Made by a program: the position numbers and the translations under genes. Below the pieces are notes generated by a model that saw only the letters and a program-made list of their open reading frames with translations, was not told the origin of the DNA and ran no database searches. From Haemaphysalis longicornis (taxonomy: Eukaryota; Arthropoda; Arachnida; Ixodida; Ixodidae), in assembly GCA_013339765.2 (NCBI GenBank), contig JABSTR010001663.1, forward strand, positions 16,145-80,144: 64,000 nucleotides of DNA, given 5' to 3'. Position 1 is the stretch's first letter. Every line of letters starts with the position of its first letter. This document shows, in pieces, positions 46,339 through 57,667 of this stretch.

Positions 46339-47387
46339 CGCAAGAACGGATATATTCACGAGAACGCAGTTACAGGTATAAGCCGATAATTAATGAGACA
46401 ATGCAGGCTTAACTTTCCCTAGTAATTTATAGGATGTTTTTAATAAGGTTTTTATAACCAGTTTACTTCAGGGCCTGAGAAATAACTGAGGAATACATAG
46501 TGCGCGAAAGTGTATATGCATGAATAATTGCTTAGTGACTCTGGTCAGGGGTGTCTGCCTTTGCCTGCAGAAAAGTATTTTGGATTAGGAGGAAAGGTAG
46601 GTCGCTGCCACCGAACATTATGATCGCACAAATAGAAAAAACGTATCCGCGTCTCTTAAAAATAAAAGCTAATTTATTTTAGAATTTGTTTTTACGAATG
46701 GTGTTGTCACAAGTCGGCGTTGTAGCCAATATAAATTTCAGAAAAAAAATATACCTTATATATCAGATAACGTTTATTTCGGATACAGATGCCAGTGTTC
46801 ACTCAAAACTATGTGCGCCCGAAAGCTGCTTTAAAGCTGGTATTCATTCTAACCAAATATACAACCGTGCTTGTTGATGTTCCAGATCTCGCGTTTGACT
46901 CCAGTGTGCGAGAAGGCAGGACCAGGCTCATTTACCACCTCGACAGATGTACAGCAGCTACCGGCTGTGTCATGTCCATTTCACGAGCAGAGACTACGCG
47001 GACCTTGGCCAGACAAGGCAGTGGACACATATGCACTGGCTGTGCCATACACTTTTGTTTGCGACTAAAAGCGCAAAATATCCAAGTTGTGTTTTTACTG
47101 TATGAATGGTACATTTAGGCAATAAATATAAAATAACTGTACTCTTTATTCTTGTCTAGATTGTGCGTACTAATAAACGAAAACAACTTCGTACATAGAA
47201 TAAGTGATGCAAAAAGATGTGGACGCGCAAAACTTTATCAAACAAAAAAAAACACAATTGCCCTTTTGATAATGTGGCGGGTTGCGCAACAGGAACAAGA
47301 TCGGGCGCTGACCATCTGAATATCTTCCACTCTCTCAATTTACCTTGCATGTGCATCCCCATTGAATTTTGCGTTGAATTGCCCCCG
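46339..47387. other. Unassigned intron stretch
   Basis: No gene was recognised. Confidence 0.35.
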
Positions 47388-47416
47388 CCCCCCCCCCCCC
47401 CCCCCCCCCCCCCCCC
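47388..47416. repeat. Poly-C tract
   Basis: A nearly pure run of C. Confidence 0.9.
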
Positions 47417-48930
47417 GCGCTCGGCTTTTTAGTCCTCATTAAGATGGCGTCTCCCAGTGCATGTCTGCGACGCAACGCCATGTTTTTAGTACCGCCCCCA
47501 AACACCAGGGGTTTATCCGGTGCTGCGAGCGAATTTCGCGTCCCATGCAAGGTATAAGAAGTTTCACTCCCCTGGCGGCGCCGTGGATGAGAGCGAGCGG
47601 CGCCGTCTTCTCTGAGCGTTGCGCGTGAGCAAGAGGCACTGAGGCGTCGTCGACAATCGGCGCCTGACCACCACTCGTATATCGCCCGGTGAACTGCTTC
47701 ACTGGAGAGGGTCCGGAATGTTATGCGCACGAAGCTAGCGTCGGAGACAGCGGGAAGAGCGGGACTTTCGGCTCGGAAAACGCAAGGAGGGGACCCACAA
47801 CCGGAGACAAACGGAGGCTTTGGGAAATAGTATAACAATCGCAGCTAAATCGAAGCTTAAGCAATTTAAACCAAGTCTTAACCAGGCGAAGCCGAGCTTT
47901 CGCTCTCACATCCAGGGTTGGCTGAGCTGAGCCGCAGCCATTTTTCTCATCATAACAGGGTTACGTATTCACATCGGTGGGAACCGCGTCTATTGGTCCG
48001 CGTTTAAGCGAACACCTGCAACGCGCTTTGAGAAGGCAAACAAACCTGCGTGACTTTTAGATTACACTTCCAGGAACACCTGAGCTCTATATGTCTGGTG
48101 CAAGTGAAGCGGGGAGCTCGCAAATAACCGCGAAAGACGCGGAAAAAAACTGACCACGCTCTGCTCATTTCCCGCATTCTGCCGCACTGTAATTACGTCA
48201 CTACAGCGGTGGCTCTCCCATTGGCTGTTGCTGGTGAACTTCACGGTGTATTTATCGCATTTCTTATGACGATCCGCCGTCGTATGCGCTGCGTACTAAC
48301 CTCTTTTATGCCTAAACCTGTAGGAACACTTTTGATTGCGCGCGGAGTTTGAGTGACAAACTCAGCACGACCCTTTTAACCAGACCACTCGACAACAAAC
48401 GTTTATTTACAACGAAGCTGATTTGCAAATCGTAATTTTTCGTATCCACAGTTAAAAAAAAACAAAGAAATTGCCGAGCGCGACGGCACGGAAGTCATCA
48501 ATTTATCAAAACCAAGAAAATGCTGAGCGCTATTATATGCGTGCCTCGCGACGTGCACTCAGCGTCCCTGGCGCACCTTTGCAAAGCAAGCATGCCCATT
48601 TAGAGAGATTGGCCAGGATTCCCCCCCCCCCCACAAAAAAAAAAAAAAGAACTCCAGCGTTCAGCGTAAGCGTGGAGACACTTGCCCGTAACAACGAGGA
48701 CACATCATAGCGTACGCATCTCCAAGGTGATGGCCAATGATTATCACTTCCAAAAAAAATGAAGGAAGCTCACATTTATAGCAACAATGCTGGATCAAAG
48801 GTTGTTGCGGCAGGGCAGAAGAAGGAAATCGACTGTATTCGTGGACGTAAACCTTCGTGATGATCGTGATGGTTGCCTTCATGTCATACGCGCTTGTGTG
48901 AGCTTCCTTCATGTTTTAATTCAAAAACGC
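47417..48930. other. Unassigned intron stretch
   Basis: It contains C and A homopolymers near 48620-48650. No gene was recognised. Confidence 0.35.
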
Positions 48931-49313
48931 CTTACCAGACTGAGCGCGCTTCCGAGCAGGCACAATTGCCTGCTGTTTTGTTGCAGCAGACTGGGAATAC
49001 ACCCCTCCACGTTGCGGAGCAAAAGAGGGAACTGCCTGGCATGTGATATGTTGAAGGCTCCCGAGACAAAAAAGCGCGACGAACCTCCCCCTCCCCGCCC
49101 CCCCTCCCCTTCTTGGGAAGAGAGCGCGCAGCTCTCGTGGCGTAATCCGCGGTCGAGTCGAGAGGGGACGATTGTGCCCTATTTTTAATCTCCCGTAGCC
49201 TATTCATAGCGAACGGATTTTTGTGATTCTTGCGGGAGGAGATTGCTGGGAAAATAGACTTTACCCGAAAATACATTCCGAATAGTCGGTGGTAGGTGTT
49301 GCAGGGCCCCTTG
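48931..49313 (-). mobile_element. Family C element, copy 3, truncated
   Basis: On minus, it starts at the tip AAGGGGCCCTGCAACACC and contains AATCTCCTCCCGCAA at the usual offset, followed by the same CTCGACCGCGGA block as copy 2. The opposite tip was not found, so it is truncated. Confidence 0.6.
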
Positions 49314-49602
49314 ATTGCTTTCGGCATTTATTGCGCAAGGGCCCTGTGGGTGTTGCCCAAGCCTATCGCCATGCAGCGCATCCACTTTACCCAGCAGCCT
49401 TTGACAAGAGAGGGACCAGCGAGAAACGTAGTCGTTACCACTAGAGCCTTACCTGAGTTTCTTGCAGCCGTCTGCGGTGATACTGAAAGAAAAATGCAGA
49501 GCGTCAGTGTTTGATCTGTACTTTTCACGTTTATCGGAGGCAGCGGTCAGGAGCAGAATTGCCGAGGACCGCCGGCATACTTGACACATCGCAAGTACTT
49601 AC

Positions 49603-49687
49603 TCGGGCAAGTGCCTACGCGAAAGGAGATGTTGTCGATGGCGATGTTGCCCAGAGAGTTTGCTCCAACAGTGGCCTCCAGAATGAG
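49603..49687 (-). CDS. MAM-domain gene, exon b (end of MAM domain 1)
   Basis: This 85 bp exon encodes LILEATVGAN..GNIAIDNISF..GTCP, the closing strands of a MAM domain. The acceptor is CTCTACACAG before 49687 and the donor is the consensus CCGA/GTAAGT at 49602. Entry phase is 0 and exit phase is 1. It fuses to exon a (PFT then LILEA) and to exon c (CP, Ser, DCNFE) in frame. Confidence 0.93.
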
Positions 49688-50746
49688 CTGTGTAGAGTGA
49701 GTGGAGAAGATTTCGCGTGGTTGGAACAAAGAAAAGAAGAACTTGAGTACGATTTCGCGAAAAATACAGTTGACAAAGAAAGAATGCACACACAGCAAAA
49801 ACGTTTAATAAATTTATTGGGTCGTTGTGGGATATTTTATACTAAAGGAGCACCTCCTACGCTTGCGTGTGCCTTAAAAAAAGAAAAGAGCCAGAAGCTG
49901 CGTGCTTCCAGTGGACGCAACCAGGCACAAGCGTAATTACAGTTGGATTTATGACAATACAGTCAAACCCCATTAATACGTAGTCGGCCGGGAACGACGT
50001 TTCGGCACGCACTAAACGATGTACGGAATATTTGCGAATGCAAGTTGAGCGGCTACTTACCGGCAGGAAAAGGACACGTTGCTCTGAAACACCCACACTC
50101 AGACAGGCTTTATTTGCGAATAAGCAGCAAAATGCTGTCATCTTCACTTTCCGCAGTGGTGGCCTAACGGGAAGCTAATATCGAAGGCCATGCTTTTGTG
50201 TGTTGCAATCGGGAACAGCTGTATTAGCAAGAAATGCGCCGTGGTGAGCACGTTTTTAACGTCGCTATCGCTGGCGGCTGTCGCCCGGGCATTGTAGCCC
50301 GAGCAAAGAACGTCTCCGCACATGAGATTTTCCCAAGTTGGTGCCTGCGTGCGTAGAAGCAGAAAATAGTAGGCACGAACCGTTTGTTGGGCAAGGAACG
50401 GCTGCAGCATAAGAGGGCAGCCAATATATAACGTTCAATGGGGGCTGAGTGGGGGAATCGTTGCAACTGCGTTTAAAACGCCATTACACATTAAGCGGGT
50501 CAGTACAAACAAGGTTTGACTGTATTTAGCCGAGGAACGACCGCTGAAAGTTTTGACATTGTTGCGTACGCGTAACCGGTCATTGAGGCAACGCCTGGTC
50601 TGCCCTGTATTGCCGCCCACGCGATAGCGGGAGGTTGTATACGACACGGTCTCCATGTTTTGGACTACGAGCCCTCTACACCCATAATATACAGCTGTTA
50701 ATGAGTAGCATTCTTAGCCGAGTACCACAGCCAGGACCATATAACA
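49688..50746. other. Unassigned intron stretch
   Basis: This is part of the 3.8 kb intron between exons a and b. No gene was recognised. Confidence 0.35.
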
Positions 50747-51610
50747 CCCTGCATTTCCACAAAAATGCAGATATCGCAGAAGTTACACCTGTAATCGCTA
50801 TAATATCGTAAATAGAGATTAGTGGTGCACAAAATTTTGAAAAACGTAAAAATAAGAAAATAAAAAAAAATGCGGAAAAAGGCGAAACATGTAACGAGCG
50901 CCCTGCGTTTCCATAATGCACATTTCGCGAAAGTTACACCTGCAATTATTATAATAGGGTAAATGCGAATAATTGGTCGAACCGAATTTTGAAAAACTAA
51001 GAAAACACGAAAAATATAAAGCATTTAAGGGAACTGGGGAACTGTGTAACGCCCTGCATTTCTACAATAATGCAGATTTCGGTAAAGTTCCGAATGTAGT
51101 CCTTTTAATAACGTCAGTGGATGTGATTAGTCGAAGAAATTTGCGAAAAACTAAAAATAAAAAATAAAAACAATCTCGAAAAACGTCAAAACGTTAACGC
51201 ATGGCATTACCACAATAATACAGATATCGCAAAAGTTTCACGTGTACTCGGTATAATAGCGTAATAGGAGATAATTTCTCTTACAAAATTCTGAAAAATA
51301 AAAAATAAGAAAAATATAAAAGAATTACAAAAACGGGCGACCGAACCGTGTTACGCCCTGCATTTACACAGTAACGCAGATTTTGCAAAAGTTACAAATA
51401 TAATCTTTATAATAGCGTAAATGAAGAAAATTAGTGAAACGAAATTTTCGCAATCACAGAAAATGGCAATCCGTACAGCACCCTGATCTCCACAATAATG
51501 CAGATTTTGCGAATTTTTCACTTCGAACCCTTCTAGTAGCGTAAATGGAGATAGTTGGCCTGACAGGGTTTAGAAAAAGCAAAAAAAAAAATTAGAAGAC
51601 AATTCCCGAC
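50747..51610. repeat. Diverged satellite, six monomers of about 150 bp
   Basis: The monomer start, close to CCCTGCATTTCCACAATAAT, recurs near 50747, 50901, 51052, 51199, 51356 and 51481. Each is followed by GCAGAT-TTCG, AAAGTTACAC, TATAATAGCGTAAAT and a run of GAAAAA-rich sequence. Spacing ranges from about 125 to 157 bp. Monomers differ substantially, so the array is old. Confidence 0.8.
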
Positions 51611-51730
51611 ATTTTGCAGAATATAAGTACCATTGTCACCTCATCATATTTTAAGCCTCAACCTGACACTTAACGATCACCTAATAGAGCCTTGGCGCTC
51701 TCCGGTCGTACATACCCTTGCACCAATGAT

Positions 51731-51977
51731 TGATTGATTAATTGATTGATAGTAGGGTTTAACGCGCCGACGCAACGCAGGCGATGACGCGCGTCATAGT
51801 GGAGGGCTCCCGATTAATTTAGAGCACCTGGGGATCTTTAACGTGCGCCGAAATCTCATACACATGGCGTTTTTGCTTTTCTCCTCCACCAGAAAAGCTG
51901 CCGCCTGGGCCGGGAATCGATCCCACCACCTCGTGCTTAGCAGCGCAACGCCTTAGCCACTGAGCCACCGCGGCGGG
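51731..51977 (-). mobile_element. Full-length tRNA-type SINE
   Basis: On minus, the head CCGCGGTGGCTCAGTGGCTA with a B box GGGATCGATTCCC is followed by the conserved body and an ATCAATCAAT-type tail. Near-identical direct repeats CCTTGCACCAATGAT (51716-51730) and CCTTGCGCCAATAAT (51978-51992) flank it. It resembles the tick tRNA-derived SINE known as Ruka from memory; not verified. Confidence 0.85.
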
Positions 51978-51992
51978 TCCTTGCGCCAATAA

Positions 51993-53525
51993 TCACAAAC
52001 ATACCACTACGGTTCACGACACGGTCGGCACTTTACGCAAACTCATTCCGCTGGCGCTTGTTGCACTTCTCGGGAGGGGGGCCATTCGGCTCGGTGATCT
52101 TACCTAGCTTCCCAAGCATGTTGGAGGCTGAAAAATAACCTCCACCTTTTCCTTCTGAGCAATTGTCTTCAAATTATAGCACTTCCCTTGAATGTTGGGA
52201 AGTACACGTGCTTTGGGTATTTGGTATTTGACTTAAATATCAAATTGTCAGCCGGTTGTTGTGCGATCGGTCGTGGCATTCTTCAAATGCCTTCTGTGAC
52301 AGGCACCACACTGGTATGGGATAACCCACCGATGAGGATGATGATGAAAATGTGAGATGGAGGCGGACGAATGGGAGGATTCGGCGGTCCTTACCCGTCA
52401 GAGGGCGGCCAGGAGCTAGCGAGCATAAGCGGAAGCTTCGGCTAGATGGACAAGGATGCGATGAGTCTCGTGGTCGGAGCTTACCAGCAGTCCCCCATTG
52501 CTCTAGAGATTTTCTCGCTATTTTGTGGTATGTGTAGTGATTTCTGTGGACAGGCCCATACGATGTGCTGCAGGTTAGCTCGTTCCGAGCACCTTATACA
52601 TTGCTCTAAAGGTCTGGATAGGCTAGGGGGCTAGAGAAGGTGTTGAAATTCACTAAACGCCATACAACAGATCGCGACCGAAAAACGTTTGGGTTGCTGC
52701 TGTCTGTTACGTGGAAGCACAACCTTCTCCGCGCGTTCTGAAAAGAGAAAGTTAAAATGGCCCGCTTGAAAGCGCTGAATGGGCAAAACTGTAGGGCAGA
52801 AACGGTCTGTTGGCCGCAGCTGATAAAACCAACAATTGTCGGTTCTGTAACCCGTGTTTTGTTTACGCAGCTCTACTTACCTTTGTGTATTGCCGACGTG
52901 CGCGGGATGGATCCCTTATTGGGAGCAGGAATCGCGAATATAGTGCCGCTCCAAAAGAACACTTGCGGGAACAACGCACGACGTCGTTCCTGTTCAAACA
53001 CTTGCTTGCAACAAGCTTGTGACCTACACTATTAGCGAAGTGGAAGTGGCTTTCCAGTACCGCTTGTCCTCCTTTAACACTAATGTGAGAGATTACGTAA
53101 AACAACGGTTATCATCAGTAACCCTACTCTCAGAAAAAGTGCGACATAACCACAACCCTCGTTTGCTTTTGTGAGGCAACTGGTATTGCGTACCCTGAAG
53201 TACATGAAATAAATAAACGGATCGGTGCAAGCACCGTAGAAATACCACTAGACAGCGTAGAAAAAACAATGGTTTGCCAACCGACAACGCTAGCTTAGAA
53301 TAGTGCTATCAAGACGCGGTACTATTCGACTTCAGCTGTTTTCGAGGAAACTTGAAAGCTATGACAACAAAAAATGAGGGAGATGTATTTCGAGCTACGT
53401 ATACAACATAGATAATGTGAAAAGTACACAGCCGCGTAGATACGGTAGTCTTGCAGAAAAGAAACACAATGTTTGTGCCTTTCTCGCGAGTAGAGAACGA
53501 TTCAAAAAAGAAAACAAAGTGTCAC
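51993..53525. other. Unassigned intron stretch
   Basis: It has a GATGAGGATGATGATG tract at 52331-52346. No gene was recognised. Confidence 0.35.
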
Positions 53526-53713
53526 CGTGAAGGGTTCCGTTGTAGCAACCTGGACCTGGGCGGTGTACCAGCTGTTCCCTGCTTCTCCCGATATCTCCCA
53601 GATGGGACGTGGCGGCGTTTCAGCGCCCTCGGCGTGCTGCAGAACGCTCAGCGTGCCGATTCCATTCCCGAACATGTGCGTAGCGAAACGCATGCACATG
53701 GGCAGGTTGGCGC
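53526..53713 (-). CDS. MAM-domain gene, exon a (core of MAM domain 1)
   Basis: This 188 bp exon carries MCMRFATHMFGNGIGTLSVL, then PIWEISGEAGNSWYTAQVQV and EPFT, the central MAM strands (C-x-RF-x-x-HM-x-G-x-GxL, W-x-SG-x-GNSW). The acceptor is CCTCTCTCCAG before 53713 and the donor GTGACT at 53525. Entry phase is 1 and exit phase is 0. Domain 2 covers this part and the preceding strands in one exon (d), while here an intron lies before ANLPMC, so the domain structures differ by one intron. The upstream exon was not found between 53714 and 64000. Confidence 0.9.
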
Positions 53714-53825
53714 CTGGAGAGAGGACAAACGCAGGGAAGAAAAAGAGACAAGGGCCACAACACTATGCCCCTCAGTGAGCAAAAAACACCGCGCCCTAAA
53801 ACTGAACGTGCCTTCAATAATAAAA

Positions 53826-54403
53826 AAATTACGCCCACCTCCCCTCGCGGTAACCCTGGTGTGATGCAACGCATCTCATGGGGGGTTCCATTGGCGTTTT
53901 CCATCGTATTGATTACGCTTATAGCAGGGATTCTCACGTGAAGGGGAGGTAAGCGTAATTTTCCATTTTCACCATACAATGCACATGCAGTACACGTATG
54001 CTCAGGTACGGTATTATTGCAGACGAGAATGAGTGCCTTGTGGTCCGTAATGTGCACCGTTAAGGGCCCGACGATTGCATCAAGCAATCGTCGAGTACTG
54101 CGAGAGAGTGAAAGCGTAACGCGGAGGACCGTCGACTGAGACCGTCGGAGCGCGGCATGCCGCTTTATATTCACAGCGCCCGAAGGAGAGGAGAGCGCGG
54201 AGAGAGAGAGTACTGCACATACGCAGCGCCGCCCATCGGCGCCTAGCAACCGAGTGAGCACGCTGCGTCAACCCGCAGCTGTTTGCGAGAGAGTGTTCGC
54301 TATCGGAGAGAGGAGAAGAGGAAAGGCGCAGCTGTGCGGACAACGCCGGACAGACGCGGGAAGGACAGAGGGATCGAGCATGAGATGCGTTGCATCTAAA
54401 AAA
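53826..54403 (-). repeat. Family A repeat, copy 5, with embedded core promoter
   Basis: The minus strand starts TAGATGCAACGCATCTCATG and ends GATGCGTTGCATCACACCAG, then CGAGGGGAGGTGGGC. TATAAA (54169-54164) precedes the A (54137) of a TCAGTC by 32 bp. Confidence 0.75.
54134..54169 (-). promoter_or_regulatory. TATA box plus initiator in Family A copy 5
   Basis: TATAAA and TCAGTC are spaced by 32 bp, as in the other copies. Confidence 0.5.
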
Positions 54404-55433
54404 CCTATCAGGAACAGGAATTGAAGCCGTAAAACAAGTGTTGAAATACAAGTGGGTATACTACTACTGAGCAGCTCGTTTGATGCTTTATTGACTAACC
54501 TGCGGAATGAATAACGTTGAACCCAATAACAATAGTAAAACATATTCTTACGGAGTGAAATACGTGAAAATGAAGGTGTATTTCACACACGTATATACAG
54601 GAAAGCGAGCAGAGTGTTTGACCTAGCAAGAAACTCTTCTTCTACTCAGCTGAGCCCTAGCACATGTCCACACTGCATGGGGCTGTGCACTACAGTCCCG
54701 TTCTTCGGCTGCTGACACACTGTAACAATATCACAAGGACGGCTACCAGCCCGACCGACCTACACTGGCACTGTCGTTTCAAATTCCTCGGGCGCCATCA
54801 AGGGTTCCACCCTTGAAAGCCACTCAGGAAGGCAGTTTTTGCGCTTTTGTACATCTTGAAACTACGAGATGGTCTCTATAAAACAGTGCCTTGTCGGTCT
54901 CCCAACCACATCGTCGTGGAGCCGGGCCATGCGCGAACGCCACGTGCTGTGGAGGCCAAACAACACGACCACACACTGCTCTTCACATACCCACACGAAA
55001 GACGGCTTTTTAAATACCGCGAAGGCTTAGTACGGGGTTACATCATATGCTTGTCATGCTGGTTTCTAATAAGCATATAAGCATACGCGCTTGAGTCTGC
55101 AATAGCTGAAGCAAATGGAAGCAAACGTACATGTACCCAGTCATTAGGTGTCTCAATTTGACGAAGGAATCAGCATACGCCGGTAAAGGCAAGATCTCTT
55201 CCTTTTCAGCATAATATGCTCTTATCTATGTAATTTTCTACATCTGATCTACACCGACGTCTTATCTATATGAGATCATCTACATTTTCCGATATCATTT
55301 TGGATGCAAAGTAAGGGTTTCATTATTATTATAACAGCCTTCTGAGTGTTCAGCCGAACAGACGGTCTGGTGTTATCCTTGCGGCGGCAATTAATGCCTG
55401 AAAGATCGTCGTGGGAAATTTACGTTGTAATAA
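54404..55433. other. Unassigned stretch
   Basis: This lies upstream of the MAM exons. No gene was recognised. Confidence 0.35.
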
Positions 55434-55850
55434 TATTTAAGATGCGACGCATCTCTTGCTCTGGGGTATGTCCCTCCTGCGTCGCTGTCGGCGTCGGCGT
55501 TGTCCGCATGCTCACTGCGCATGTGCAACTCTCCCCCGTTTTTCTCTCCGACAGCTGTGCGCAACACTCTCACTCCGTCGCATTATCATAACAACAACAG
55601 CTGCGCGCGCGCTCGCTCCACTCGCGTCTGCTCCGCATGCGCGACTCTCCTCCGCTGTCTCCTCTCCTTCAGGCGCTGTGAATATAAAGCGGGTAGCGCG
55701 CTGCGGCGGTTCAGTCAGCGCTCGCTCTCGTTCGGCTATGCGTGACTTGGGTGTGCAGTCATCCCGACCCAATGGAAACGCCAATTGAACCCCCCGATGC
55801 GTCGCATCACATCAGGGTTCCCTCGCGGGAAGATGGGCGTAATTTTTTTG
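55434..55850 (+). repeat. Family A repeat, copy 6, with embedded core promoter
   Basis: Compact copy (417 bp). It starts GATGCGACGCATCTCTTGCTC and ends GATGCGTCGCATCACATCAG plus CTCGCGGGAAGATGGGC. TATAAA (55683-55688) is 30 bp before the A (55713) of TTCAGTC. Confidence 0.8.
55683..55716 (+). promoter_or_regulatory. TATA box plus initiator in Family A copy 6
   Basis: TATAAA then TTCAGTC, spacing 30 bp. This is the cleanest copy of the embedded promoter. Confidence 0.55.
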
Positions 55851-56760
55851 CGATGGGATTTGTGATGCAGCTCGGCTGTGCACTGAGGCAGTTGTGCTAT
55901 GCAAAAAGATGGTGGGTACTCGAGGTGATGAGGGAAATACCCAACATATACAGCGGTTCTCAAGCGAACGGGGAGGAACACAAAGCTCACAGCCTGGATG
56001 GCGATCAAGAGCATCCGTCTTGCAACGCTATCGGGAGCCCCGTAAAGACACGTGTATAAGCGTATTTCCCAGTACCATTCTGGTATAGGTGCTCGGGAAT
56101 GTGAGGCGCGGGGGGTGAAAACACCGCTTCAGTCCTGAACAAAAAAAATCCACCCGTTCAACAAATAGGAGGCAATTTATTTCTACATACTGCAGCCCAT
56201 GGGGCTATCGCAGCCCCATCGGTCTACCGCAATGATTACTGGCACGCAATGAACGGCCCCTTGCGAGCACTTTTGTAGCCGCACTCTGACTGTTCCGACG
56301 CATAGCGCTCGCTGTCGCACAAGGGTTGCAAGACACTTGAAGAACCATACAAGGTACCATAGCCGCCCACTACGGGGGGTATCCGGGGCCCGAGCCCCTC
56401 CGAAAGTTACCGGTAGGGGGGGGCTCTGCCTCCCCCCCCACAACGATGCATGCTGATGCCCCTCCCCCCCCCGCCAATACTCCCCGAAGTTCCATTGCCA
56501 GTGCCATTGCCAGTTGAGGTTTCTTTAGGTTGCGTTCACCTTCAGTTAAATTTATACTGTGGCTAAAGGTTTAGTGCATCATTGTTGGCGCAGATGTGCA
56601 CGGCTTACTTTCATACTTTCAATCTATGCCTTAAAATCCTTACCACAAGACAAGTGCACTAGAAGCACGAGCAGCGGGTGCAGCACCTCTATTTTTTTGT
56701 TTTTTTTTTTACTTTTGACTTTGCACGCCCTGTACAGCCTCCAAAATTTTTAATAATATA
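55851..56760. other. Unassigned stretch
   Basis: It contains C-rich and T-rich homopolymers at 56434-56472 and 56692-56711. No gene was recognised. Confidence 0.35.
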
Positions 56761-57132
56761 GCGGGAGCGACGACCGATCGGCATGCCAGGGCCTCATAAC
56801 GGTGTTCACCGGCAAAATAGGCGAGGGTACGCGCACGCGCATAGAACCATCTGTTGTGGAAACGTCGTCTGCTCAGCTGTTCTTCTCAGGGCAACACACC
56901 CCCGGTTTTTCTTGTCTTCCAAGGCCGTTTCGCTACCGCCAAACATGCCTAAGCAGCGTGAGGCACAAAGTCATTCATATTCAGCGGCAGGGTGTGTACC
57001 ACTCTCAAGGAAACACCGTAGCAGACGACACACATACAGCAGATAACCCTATGCGCGTGCGCATACTCTCGCCTATTTCGCTGCTGAACACCGTGATAAG
57101 GCGCTGACTTGCCGGTCGCTCATCGCTCCCCC
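56761..57132. mobile_element. TIR MITE with TATA flanks
   Basis: The arms of about 88 bp (56761-56848 and 57045-57132) are inverted copies sharing GGTGTTCA, AATAGGCGAG and GCGCACGCGCATA. TATA flanks both ends (56757-56760 and 57133-57136). No transposase. Confidence 0.75.
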
Positions 57133-57424
57133 TATATTCGTAATAATTTGGGAGGCTGTACACACAGAATACATTTATATATACGCGCAAGAGTAAATTA
57201 TATGTTTTGGGAGAACGATGGAGCCTAATTATCATCATTGTCTAATTTTAGAAATAGCCTATGCTCAGGAATTAATATGTTGCTTTAGGTTCAACTCGTT
57301 TTAAAAAGTTTTGCGTGCTTTTTCTGAGCATAAAAAAACTGCACTTTGAGTGACCCCTTCGGCAGAGCTTTTTATCAGCCGCTTCTCAAATTCGCATGAG
57401 TGTTTTGTGTCTCAGTATTGCTAG
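57133..57424. other. Unassigned stretch
   Basis: No gene or repeat was recognised. Confidence 0.35.
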
Positions 57425-57589
57425 TTTCTTCTCTCACCTGGGGACCTACCCCTTATAAACCGTGCCAGCAAGGCGAGTGGTTGCCCTGACGAAGGCTAGT
57501 CTCCTTGCTGAAACGGTGGCACCAATCGTGGCTCCACCTTGTTCGAAGTTTTCCTTGCTGTTCTCTACCATCTTCAAAGCTTTACTGCT

Positions 57590-57590
<1 letters not shown>
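57425..57590 (+). repeat. Direct repeat, copy 1
   Basis: It begins TCTCACCTGGGGACCTACCC, with CTTATAAA, then CAGCAAGGCGAG and TTGCTGAAACG. A related segment is at 58030-58140, where the TATA-like part reads GTATATAAAGCG. Confidence 0.7.

Positions 57591-57591
<1 letters not shown>

Positions 57592-57661
<70 letters not shown>
57592..57661. repeat. TA microsatellite
   Basis: About 35 dinucleotides, interrupted once by a G. Confidence 0.95.

Positions 57662-57667
<6 letters not shown>

Noticed and set aside
46789..47118. 109-codon plus-strand frame
   Set aside because: No domain recognised, no repeat or splice context. Likely chance.
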